Assembly: GCA_022316685.1 (NCBI GenBank)
Contig: JAKJHU010000023.1
Span: forward strand, 8,419,192-8,483,191
Length of the DNA stretch: 64,000 nt
Direction of reading: 5' to 3'
From: Progne subis subis
Lineage: Eukaryota > Chordata > Aves > Passeriformes > Hirundinidae
Below the pieces are notes generated by a model. That model searched no databases and was not told the DNA's origin. It saw nothing but the letters and a program-made list of their open reading frames with translations. Made by a program: the position numbers and the translations under genes. This document shows, piece after piece, positions 9,515-19,598 of the stretch (position 1 is its first letter; every line of letters starts with the position of its first letter).

Positions 9515-9646
9515 CAGCAAGACTTTACAATGTACCATTGATGTCATGTGTACTGCAAGCTGGAGGAGTCTGCACAGCTCTTGGGAGGAGACGTCCACCT
9601 TCCACGGTTGCAGGCAGCATGTCTCCTGTGTCAGCAAGTGGTGGGA

Positions 9647-10340
9647 TGTTGTATTCTGCTAAATTGGTTTATTCTGGTTCCCCCTATGTTCATTTTATGG
9701 TTTGCCCTGAAGTTTGTATTCTCCCCTCTATTCCCTTATATGTTCATACCACACTTCCTTTTCCAGAATCTTCCCTACCTGTCACCCAAACCCAGCCCAC
9801 TACTCCCAAATCCTCTCTATCAATCATTGTAATCCCTACCCCTTTGCCCAGAATGTTGTCTGTTTGTCAATCTTTCTTCAAAGCCTCATTGGACTCAGCA
9901 ATACAATCCCTCCCATTCTGTAATGCTATTGGTTCCCCAGTTGTATTTTCCTCCCTTTACTCCTCCCATGGTTGTACCCCATTGGTTATCTGCTTATATC
10001 CATGCCTACCTCTCCCTCAGTTCATAATCCCATGCACACTGGTGCTCGGGGCTCTTCTCCCTTGGATTTCCTTTACCAATAAACCATGTGGACTTATACC
10101 AGGGAAGAGTCTCCCCTCGTCCTTTGCCTCGATCCCAGTCAGTGCCAAAGGTGACAGGAGCTTGCCTCAGCTCCACAGGTGCAGCATGCCCCAAGGCTCT
10201 ACCACAGCAATGCTGTTCCCCACTCCTGCTGTTACTCCAGGGTCGGAAGCCAGCCTGAGCAGCCCCTGTGGAGAAAGGCGTGATGACAATGGGACGCTCA
10301 GTGGGTTGGCACTCAGGCAGGGGAAGGCAGTAGAGCAGCA
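9647..10340 (+). mobile_element. LTR, family A copy 2 (probable solo LTR, 694 bp)
   Basis: Begins TGTTGTATTC and ends GAGCAGCA. AATAAA is at 10078-10083, after a GGTGCTCGGGGCTC block shared with copy 1. Immediate flanks are the same 7-mer ggtggga (9640-9646 and 10341-10347). That is longer than a usual 4-6 bp duplication, so either the end is slightly misplaced or part of the match is chance. A 272-codon open frame crosses the LTR but matches no retroviral protein and is ignored. Confidence 0.7.
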
Positions 10341-10347
10341 GGTGGGA

Positions 10348-10775
10348 TCATGGTAGGATTGTGTCAGGCTGCAGTCTTTAAGTGGCAGGGCTCAGCTAGC
10401 CTTGAGCAAGCAGGGTCTGGATTCAGCAGGCTTGTATGATGCACTCCATAGTAGTTTGTATACTGTATAGCTCCTCTCATGGTCTGATCACCCAAGAAAG
10501 ATTACTGGATAATCTGGAGAGACTTTCCCCAGCAGCAAGGGCTGCCTCCCTGTAGGGGGATTAGTTTAGAGTCTAGTAGTGAAGGCTTTGTTCCCATGAT
10601 AGGCTGATGGAAAATGTCCCCAGAGGCAGAACCCTTCTCTGTTTCCTAAAGGGCAGGCTTGCTCAGAGTCAGTCCTCAGTGATTCCCTCCCATTCATGAG
10701 GACTTGCTGCCTGTGAACATGCTCACATGTCACAGCTCCTAGAACATGTGTCCTGCTAATTTTCCATTCAATATC
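10348..10775. other. Uncharacterised sequence between two LTRs
   Basis: About 430 bp with no recognised coding or structural feature. It may be degraded internal ERV sequence or old flanking DNA. Confidence 0.4.
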
Positions 10776-12026
10776 TGTCTTATTTTGAAAGATGCGTGTT
10801 TGCCGAGGAAGGTGGAAACCTCCCTTGGAATGGAGAATATGTCTCCCCTCCAAATTATTGTAACTGAAACTAAGGGGGTTTCAGGCAAAGATATGGGAAA
10901 AGGAATAACAGTTCTTTACTAGTATGTGTAACAAGGCCAACAAACAGCAATAGTAGCAACCACAAACAAATCCAGAACCTCCGTGACGGCCTTCTCTCAA
11001 AGGCTGCAGGCACTTTTCCCTTTGGTGCAGTTCCGGTCACAGCCTGTAGGGGCGCTGCTGGCTCACGGCCGGGCAGGGCAGGTGCGATGATTCCCCCGCG
11101 GCTGCAGGGGGCGCTGTGGCACGAGCTTGGCCACCCCTCTGCGTGTGGTAATGGCGGGTGCAGCTGGCAGAAAGGATGGAAAAGGCACTTCCCTTACAAA
11201 CCCCAAGGGACAGCTGGTCCCAGTGCGCCTCCAGATAGCAAAATGAGCTGTAGCAGGAGCCTTGGAAGCAGCAAGCTGGAACGGCAGAGGTGAGTAGATC
11301 CCAGAGTAGTAAACAAAATGTGTCAGAAACTCAGCAGATGTAGCAGGAGCCATAGGGTGTCAGGGCAGGCAGGGGGTGCAGGGTTACAGTGTAGTGAAAA
11401 ACGGTGAGTGGTGGCAGAGAAATGGTGGGAATGGGCAGCAGCAGCCTGGCTCCTGAACATGGCCAGGAGAGGCTCCCTTGGAGGGGCAAGGGGCTTGGCG
11501 TTCTGGGCTTTTCCCTGAGGCACTCAAGTAGATAGTGAGGGTCCTTTCTAGTGAGGTAGAGTGTTAACAAAGTCCCAGTGCAACAGTTCTGGCTGTTGTT
11601 CTGGCTCTTAACAGGCAGAACTCCACTCACAGTAGGAGAAGAAAGCAGGGGATGGAACCCTGCAGTAGTGGCGAATTCTCCCCACAGCCTGTCTCCCCTC
11701 CCATGTCGAGAGAAAGAGAGAGAGAAAGAGCGAGAGAGAGAGCTAAAGGCTGCACCCAGCTTCTTCCCCCGGCCCAAAATCTCACGGTAACTCTGTCCTT
11801 CCCAAGAGAAAAAACCCTCAGGTAGGAGAGTAGCAGCTAGCTGCACTCCTCCCCCTCTTTTGTGGCTACATTCCTCTGTCTGTATGAAGTACCAGTTGTT
11901 ATTGTTTCTTAGCAACAAATGGCAGAAAAATTCCCTAAGAAAAAGAAAACAAACAAAAAATCCTAACCCCCCAACATCAAATACCAGATTTACAACCACA
12001 TTTACAAATCACAGTTTATAACCACA
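10776..12026 (-). mobile_element. Long minus-strand ERV LTR
   Basis: Minus-strand sequence from TGTGGTTATAAACTG (12026 downward) to a GACA end near 10776. It includes an R/U5-like segment with AGTAAAGAACTGTTATTCC and GGAGGGGAGACATATTCTCC, blocks I associate with a common avian ERV LTR. It contains a GA-rich tract (11704-11745). Several 60-220-codon open frames cross it without protein similarity. No target duplication was found, so the ends are approximate, and a shorter version ending at 10859 is possible. Confidence 0.5.
11704..11745. repeat. (GA)n-rich microsatellite
   Basis: Purine tract of GAGAGA/GAAAGA units in the minus-strand LTR. Confidence 0.9.
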
Positions 12027-12048
12027 GTTCAAGAAATAAGATGAAACA

Positions 12049-12545
12049 ATGTTGAGGTACTATTATTTCAAAATTAAATTGGTACCATGCAGTGGTGGCG
12101 GTAACAGCAGGAGAGGAAAAGTGGGACTCTTTGCAAGAGTTAAATGTGTTAAATGTGGCCACTCAGGAGTTAAAATACCTCTTCAGAGAAGCTGGGAGTT
12201 GAGGGATGCTAGTGACCTGTGGAGTACGTGCCTTAGTAATCACCACCTAAAAAACCCACCCCCACTTCATCTGAGATCTACCAAGGCTCTGTGGGAGACA
12301 TGGCATATGGATTATATAAGTCCTTTCAAGGAATCAGAAAGGAAACAAGTGCTGGTTGGGGTGGTCTTGTTGAGGTTGAAGCAGTAGGATGGCCTATTGG
12401 AGAAAGCATAGTAGAAGTGCTGAAGCGATGGTTCAGTTACTTATCCAAACCCAAGTCTATCCAGTACAACAACAATAGTCATTTTACTGCCAGGTGGTCT
12501 AAGAATGGCATAATATATGGGCACAAGTTTGTTGTAACCTAATGG
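12049..12545 (+). pseudogene. Broken ERV integrase fragment (pol)
   Basis: Two overlapping plus-strand frames carry successive pieces of a retroviral integrase core. The first (to 12387) includes a Trp-His-Met-Asp-Tyr block near 12300, which matches the position of the first catalytic Asp. The second (12291-12542) carries the later part, with SHFTA at about 12478-12492. A frameshift near 12360-12380 separates them. In the second block the position expected to be the catalytic Asp reads Asn (YNNNSHF), so the site is lost. No other pol domain is adjacent. The fragment abuts the outer end of the minus-strand LTR. Inactive relic. Confidence 0.75.
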
Positions 12546-14084
12546 AAGATAACAGTCCTTAAAAAGATCAAGGAAATTGTAATCAGGTATAGAACAAGTT
12601 TCACTTAGGCTGTACTATGATTTGATTGGTGGTACCCGCCATGAGAGAGTAATGAATATGAAGAGAGTAAGAATATTTTGAAACAAGCAAAGTGGAATCC
12701 ACAGTGGTGGATTCCTTCTTCCTTTCATCTTCTCCTGAAAAGGTCAGTCCACGGGTTGTTCACAAATCACTGTTGCCATGTGCTGTTCAGAAATATTTAA
12801 ATCATTGCTGCCACAGGCTAACCTATCGTAAGATTTAAATAATTGGTGCCCTAAATGAAACTTTATGATTGATTGTTTGGCATTGTTTCACTGTAATTTA
12901 GCTCAAGGGTATCCCAAATGTACCTCTGAGTAGGCAGTCCACAACTGCCCTCTAAGATCCAACATTTTGTGGCTATCCCAGACCAGGTGGCCCAGGATTG
13001 TCCTCTTGGGACCTGACACCTTGCATATATATAAAAGTACTGGGTATATTTTATGTAGTCTAATGTTTAGTCATTTCTTCACTGAGCATGAAGAAATACA
13101 GATGTACAGTGGGCAGATGAAAACCAGCTTGTGTCTGCCCCTACGGGCTAGGCTTTTTCTAAAGATCTTGCTTACCTGTGGTTTTGGGATGGGAAAGGCA
13201 CACAAGACAACAGGATCATTACAACAATAATCATTAACTATATGATGATTTGGTTAAACGTTATGCCAACCGAGTCACACTTGGAGACTACTCAAAGGGT
13301 ACCACATCATCGGGGCAATCCTCATACTGTTGCAAACTATCATTGCAGATAGCCCAGGAGCATTCCCCATAGTTCCTCTTTTTTCACGCTCTCTGTAACA
13401 CCAGACCTGCTCATTTCAGCCTTTTTTCCATATGTATTTTTTAAGCTCCAAGTACAGTGTTTCAAGGCTACTTACAAGATGACAGCTGAAACCAATGTTT
13501 GATGATGTACATTTTCATCTCCATCTCCAAAGAGGCCTGTGAAGGGCTATTGTTTAAACAGTTAGCTTCCGTGTGCTGACGTCTCAATCTCCTGATAACG
13601 GAACCATTTTAAAATGAAGTTATGTTTGCCCTTCAAAGTTTGTGTTCATAATCTGTGGCTTCCATTTTGCCCAAGGCTTGCTTTATTTGGTAAAGATCCA
13701 GCCCCTGGATTCTCTGTGTCTTGAGTCTGAAGTGTTGCAGTTTGTTTCCTGTTCCAGGTGAAGATAAAGTAGTAGACTCCACCATTTTTCATCTTAGCTT
13801 TCTTTCTCTTAGCCTTTTCTTACCTGTAAAATCCGTGGTGAGAATTCAGCAGTTACTAGGTTCTGGCGAGGTTGTACTGGTGGGCACCTAAAGTCAGTGA
13901 CATTTTGGATAGACATTTTCCCTTACTCAATTTATGAATGAGTCAGTTGAAGAGAAAAACACAGTTTGAAATGTGTAACGTGCTGAGGGTGGCCTTGGGA
14001 AATAGCATACTTGTAGTCTGTAGATCAGACTTCTCATCTCATTACAGGAAAGTAAAGAGAACATGTGATTTAATTGCAGTCACG
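12546..14084. other. Spacer between ERV cluster and NHS 3' end
   Basis: AT-rich sequence with no convincing gene. Open frames are short and unlike known proteins. A perfect 9-bp inverted repeat with a 4-nt loop is at 12694-12715. Some of it could be NHS transcript if a more distal polyadenylation site is used. Confidence 0.5.
12694..12715. repeat. Perfect inverted repeat
   Basis: ggaatccac, loop agtg, gtggattcc: a 9-bp stem. No function is evident. Confidence 0.85.
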
Positions 14085-14090
14085 TTTATT
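14085..14090 (-). terminator. Candidate NHS polyadenylation signal
   Basis: The minus strand reads AATAAA in GCAAATAAACGTGAC, after a long AT-rich 3' UTR. It is the best canonical signal near the end of the UTR-like sequence; others further down are possible. Confidence 0.6.
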
Positions 14091-14597
14091 TGCAGTTTCT
14101 ATATACACTTTCTAGGTAATCAAACTTTTCCAACACATTTTTTGAGAGGGGTTCACAATGAAACTGTCACCGTTTTTACTAAAAATAAATACAAGACTTA
14201 AAGTGTTGCACAGCTCTAAAATATACAAAGGCTTGGATTTAATGTAAACTTTGAAAACATTTTACAAAAGAAACCATATTTGCAACAATTTAAAAAGTTC
14301 ATATTTACAAATATTACAAAAATACAAAATGGATGCAAGTCCATAAACCATTGTCTTTTCTGCCAGCATGAACTGGTGCTAGTACCAAAATAGTTACACT
14401 GTAACCTTCTTAATTCTGTGTTTTTTTGTTTTTTTTTCTTTTTAATTCTTTAAGTCATAACCTACAGTATTTCTCTATCTGCCACCATTGCAGCAAATGC
14501 ACTCAATCACTGACCTTTGGCAAAAGCAAACATATGCTTTATTTGCTACAACTATCCCATGCCCTCTATGCTGCCACAACAACTAAAACAGAAAGGG

Positions 14598-14617
14598 AAA
14601 AAAAAAAAAAAAAAAAA
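14598..14617. repeat. Poly-A tract
   Basis: About 20 A within the NHS 3' UTR region (poly-U in the transcript). Confidence 0.95.
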
Positions 14618-17167
14618 GAAGAAAAGGGGAAAATGTTATTTTTCAGAACACAGCTGTATAACTTAAGAAATAATTTTCATAACATCTGTGCAAGCAACAG
14701 AACAGTAGGTTGAAATGACGGTTCAGCAGTTACCTGATGCATGTACTGTACCCTGTCTCAAGAGGTGAGTGATGTTCCCTTCACTCTGTGGCCTGTCCTC
14801 TGGTCCTTAGTGGCACGCTTGCAATGCTACAGGGCTCCCCGCCACTCTGACTCCCACGTTTGTTCTGGACTCTTCATAAAGGATTTAGAATGTCTCTGGG
14901 TTTCAGTCTGCTAAATATAAACTAGCAAATTAGCAAAAGGAGAGTATACTCCAATGGGTTTGTTCTGTGTTTGTTTTGTCTGTGAAGTCTTGCCTCATCA
15001 CACTGGTAAAAAAACCCCAAAACCTCAGTGTATATATATTTATTTAGGGTGTCTGTGAAATTATTGATTGGTAATAAAAAGTAGTATCATTAAGGTCAAT
15101 TAAGCTGTATTCTCTTTACTGTTTTGAATGACCGTTTAACTCAGGACTATTAAACATTTTGTAAAAGTGCTCCTGGTAAAATTTTTGTGGAAAATGACTG
15201 AAGATGACAAACTAAGGATTTTCTGCCCATTATCTAAACTAGCTTTTCTCATACTCTCCAGAAGGTAGTCTATTATATGCTAAACATATAGTTTCCTCTT
15301 AAAACGCTCTCATTCATTCACTTCACTTGTATTCAGACTTATCTTCCTACCTAAGCTACTAATGTGATTAGCCTCTTGTTTCCAAAACCTTTCTCCCATC
15401 ACCTTTTCAAAAACTATTTTAGATGATTTTGCAGCCCTTTGGCTGATGGACCATCCCTCATCCCAACACACCTATCACATGCACAGTGACTCCACCTCAT
15501 CAACTGAATGCAACCAGGCTACACAGGAGGCCAGTAGGAAACTCTGAATAATGTATGTCTTGTGGTAAGTGCTAGACAAAATCAGATGTGAACCTTCTGG
15601 GGAATAACATTTCAGATATGTTAAACTGTTCTGATTTGCTTTGACTCCTTGAAATTGTAACAGTTTTAGGAAGAAGCTTCCTCTTTAAACATGATCTGCC
15701 TTCCTTTAATAACTCTCAGCTTTATGTGTTACATGATTGAAAGAAATAAACCCCAAAAACCGAATTCGCACATCCCACCTCCCAATCCTTTACTTATGCT
15801 TAAAGCCAGCTTTTAGCCGATTTCTTTATAGCCAAGAATGCTCTTTCTGCCATCCTACTTGACCTGTCCTACTGCACACCCCATTCTTCCTTCACTATTT
15901 TCTCTGCACTAACCTTTCCTCTTTTCCTAACCATATCCTACAGCAACCAATACCGACTGCATCAGTTTTGGATAAAGAGGACCTTGTCCTCTAAGTAGCA
16001 CATCAGTGTAGATGGGGCTACATCAGTGGAAATTTTGGTGGCCCAAAGGAGAATCAGACCTGTTGCTTTTATACTGTTTGAAAATTAAAAGTATAAAGCA
16101 ACTCACGGGTTCTCCCGGTATTAAGATGAGAATATTCAAGTAACTTCAAGTAATTCAGCTTTTATCTCCCTGCCTTCATTTGTATCAAAGCAGCTACTTT
16201 GATTTGTCTCCTTTCCCACCCCACCCCAGTCCCTCACCCTGTTCTGTGTTTCTGGTAAACCCAGACAAGATCCCTACTGTACGTGGCTGGCACAATGAAC
16301 TGGAGCTTTCCCCTTCCCAGCTCAGCAATGAATATAAATAATGCATACACATACCTATTTCCCAGCTACGTTTTCACAGTGTCATTTTTGTAAATATTTA
16401 GGTAGCATTGAATCTCATCAGCACAAAGAGAAAGCTTCACTGAAAACTCATTGCAGATATTTACTGATAAATCGAAAGCGCTTCTTGCATGCTTATAATT
16501 TATTTGTTTCCTTTATGAACCAGAAACTAATTGTGTTTAAAGATTATAGTTACCTGGTTATGACTGTGTTACGTATCCCAAGAGACTAATAGGAATATGA
16601 AAGTTAAGTACTGTTTCCTCTCACATCTATCCTCTCTGAAGCAATCCCTGCAAGAATAAAGGCCCAGGGGAGACTGTGGGATGGGACCCTTGGGGGCTTT
16701 GCATCAGACCCAGCTTTGTTCTGTCAGAAATACACTCATCTTCCCCACCGATCCTTACGGTAACCCTCCCAGCTGTGCTTTCCAGTTAGCTTCTTTGGAG
16801 CTGCCTTAGAAAGACAAATGGTTTCTTTAATCCCCTCACAGTCAGCCTTTCTATTTCCTTAAATAAAGTGGAAAATTCCTGCTTTCCACTGCTCAATGTC
16901 ATCCTTGAGGCCTTTCGCACTGAAAGTGGTTATTGGTGGCCATGTTTTATGTTTGATATGAAAATGGTATTCACAGAATACAGTTATTACAATTGAATTT
17001 GTCTTCTATAAACAAAGTTGTTATGCAGTAAATCATTTGCCACGTCCACTTTTTGATAATTCTATTTACACGTTTTTATCAAAAATATGATATTTACATA
17101 TGTTTTGTTAATTTCTAAAGTTTGTTTTAGTTCATTTTAGTGTAGAAAAATACCAATTCTCAAGAGC

Positions 17168-17194
17168 TTTTTTTTTTTTTTTTTTTTTTTTTTT
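17168..17194. repeat. Poly-T tract
   Basis: 27 T on the plus strand, A-rich in the NHS 3' UTR transcript. Confidence 0.95.
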
Positions 17195-17517
17195 CCTCTC
17201 CTCCCTAGGGAAGCACTACAGTGAGGGATTTGTTTCTAGATGGGCAGCTTCTGGGAAAAAAAAAACCCACCCAAAGTCACCTTTAACTCTATGGAAAGTG
17301 AATAGCCTTGAAATCTACACTGACAATGGAAATGAGAGTGGGATAAACCAAATGAAGCCAAAAGAAAACAGAACAGACATAGCATATCTTCATCCTTTTA
17401 GAAAATGTAATGTAATAAATAGCTACAGCTGTAGTCCTTTTGTTTCCCCAGCATCTTCAAAACGCAAACACATCTAAGCATTAATATTGCCCTGCGATTG
17501 TTCTCTTTTTCTTTTCT

Positions 17518-17587
17518 TTCTTTTTTTTTTGTTTTTTTTTTTTTTTTTGTTTTGTTTTGTTTGTTTTGTTTTGTTTTGTTTTGTTTT
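17518..17587. repeat. Poly-T / (TTTTG)n simple repeat
   Basis: T tract followed by TTTTG pentamers, about 90 bp after the NHS stop codon in transcript order. Confidence 0.95.
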
Positions 17588-17674
17588 AATTGATTGCTAC
17601 AGCATTGGCCTTTTATGCTGACATCCTTAAGAGCTCGAGTGGTGTTGGCAGCCTGGCCCTGACACCCACACAGC

Positions 17675-18299
17675 CTAAGTAGAGCTTTGAGAAGACCGAT
17701 CGTCGTGGGGGCTGCCGTCCGAGTTCTCGGTCTCCCCCTCAGAGATGGCCTGCATGGGTGTGTTGTACAGCCTGCAGCGCACGCTGTACCGGCTGCTGCT
17801 GGCTGCTGGCGGTGCCCGCGACCGCCCCACCCGTGAGGATGCCGACATGGGGAAGTTCTTGGAGGAGAATCCTTCCATGTTGACCCGAGGGGAGCAGGGG
17901 GAGAGTGGCGATAATGCATCAGGGCTCGTTGTGGGAGGAGACTCTTCTGTGCTTTGAAGGGTGTCCGCTGTCAGCTCTCCAGGAGACTTCGGCAAAATAG
18001 GACTTTTCAGAATTTCTGTGGCAGACATCCTGTAGCTGGAATCAGATCGGCTACCCTTTTTAAGGAGCAGTAGCTTAAACTCCTCATTGGACGTGTTGGA
18101 CTTTTTGGCATTCCTGTATATGAGCCCGGGGGATCTCTGACTGCTAATGGAAGTGCCCACATTGCTGGCTGGTGGCATGTTGCCGGTGGGCAGTGTGCTG
18201 CTGGTGGAAGGCTGGCTGCTGGTCCCAGATGAAGCTCTCAATCTGTTTCTTACAGAAAGGTCTCCAGAATCCTTTCTCCCAAGAACTTTCCTTTTTGAT
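17675..18299 (-). CDS. NHS: NHS exon 8, C-terminal coding part
   Basis: 625 bp of coding sequence (208 codons plus one carried base and stop TAG at 17675-17677). It starts [13 protein letters not shown] just after acceptor tgctttacag. Conserved blocks are [40 protein letters not shown] and the terminal [20 protein letters not shown]. The ending matches human NHS in position and sequence as I recall it, so the C-terminus is complete. The stretch is serine-rich and probably heavily phosphorylated (inference). Confidence 0.96.
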
Positions 18300-18995
18300 C
18301 TGTAAAGCACAAAGGAAAACTCTTAGATGCTATTTTTGTAGTATAATGTTTAGTGCTGTTCTGGAGTTTTACAAATGCTTTCATATTAGCCAGATTTCTC
18401 TTAATCCCTCTGTAAAATATTGGAGGCTATCAGTGACTCATGGCACTGAGCTGCAGTGTCCGTCTCAACATTACATACCTCTTCCAAGACAATGTATGCA
18501 CAACCAACTCATTGTAAAGACAACAATGCATACAGAAATTTAGGTAATAATAATATGCAGCATAATCTATCAGAAAACTTCAAATTCAGTTTTGATCCCA
18601 AATTTCAGCTGACTACAAAATACTCTAAAATTGAAGAGATGCCTTGTCATATCCTTCTCCCTGCAACAACTCATTCACCAGAAATGAGCTGGTGGATTGG
18701 TAGGCAGAAGACAGGAACCACTCCAGGTAGTTTTCTTTGAAGACATATATGTCAGTTAGAACAGCCTGATGTTTTTATCTGTAAAGTATCCCACACAGTA
18801 TGAAGTATCTCAGACTGCACTCCAAGCCATAATAAAGCATGTTTTAAAACTGCATTTTAGAAAACTGAACTGAGTTAACTAAAGAACTTTAGTTTGAGGA
18901 CGAGACTTAAACCAGAATAACCATCCTGAAACTACTGTTAGTGGATAACTGTGCCGGGATGCATGTTGCCATTTCCATTGCCACAAGGTTGTCAC

Positions 18996-19122
18996 CTGTG
19001 AATGACTGCAAACAGATCCTCAGTAGTGCGGGGTTTGTTTGGAGACACAAAGACATCCTCAGTGTCAGCCTGTGACTCCTCGCTCAGTGGAGACATGATG
19101 GACTCATCGCTTGGAGAAGACT
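18996..19122 (-). CDS. NHS: NHS exon 7
   Basis: 127-bp exon encoding 42 residues with the family signature [20 protein letters not shown], preceded by a Ser/Glu/Asp-rich start ([15 protein letters not shown]). Acceptor is tttttaag before 19122 and donor is CATTCACAG|gtgaca at 18996. The phase is two bases in and two bases out. The PRTTEDLF segment is shared by NHS and NHSL1. Confidence 0.96.
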
Positions 19123-19598
19123 CTTAAAAAGGAGAGAAGCCACGTTATAAGTCAGACTCCACTGCACTTTGCAACAGCACCACCAGTTGGAGGCACCAGC
19201 TCCACTCACAACCAAGTGGACGATACCACCACATACTAATCTAAAAGTCATGTCTGTTCCATACTGGAGCCCATAAAAGGAGCACTGAATACAGGATCTC
19301 TCATTTACAGCACAGCTGTGATAATCAGACTCTTCTGTACCCAGGACCAATGCTCCTCCCTCTTAGCTTTTCAGTTGAAATGCAGCAGAAGGGAGAAAAT
19401 AAGTATCAGAAATACAGTCTGAATACTTTGGAAAAGTGTAAATAGCTTTGGGCTGGGTGGATATCTAAAAGACATGGGGGGGAGGTCTATGCTTAAACCC
19501 ACAGAAGGAAGCTGATTGCTACTCTGCTTTGACTCTACCACCATCCTGTCCAAAACCTGCCTGATTGGGGTATAACACAGTAAGAATTCCCAACTGAC

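Larger units (their letters stand above)
14065..17674 (-). other. NHS: NHS 3' untranslated region
   Basis: About 3.6 kb between the stop codon and a minus-strand AATAAA at 14085-14090, AT-rich and without conserved open frames. It includes T/TTTTG-rich tracts (17518-17587 and 17168-17194 on the plus strand) and an A tract at 14598-14617. The length is similar to the long 3' UTR of mammalian NHS. The exact cleavage site is estimated about 20 bases past the signal. Confidence 0.7.

Noticed and set aside
9538..10356. 272-codon plus-strand open frame
   Set aside because: It runs through an LTR (9647-10340) including its polyA signal, and the translation has no retroviral or host similarity.
11331..11999. 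222-codon minus-strand open frame
   Set aside because: It lies wholly inside an LTR-like sequence with low-complexity Ser/Leu stretches from a GA tract; no protein features.
17398..17919. 173-codon minus-strand frame overlapping NHS exon 8
   Set aside because: Out of frame with the conserved NHS C-terminus and runs into the T-rich 3' UTR.
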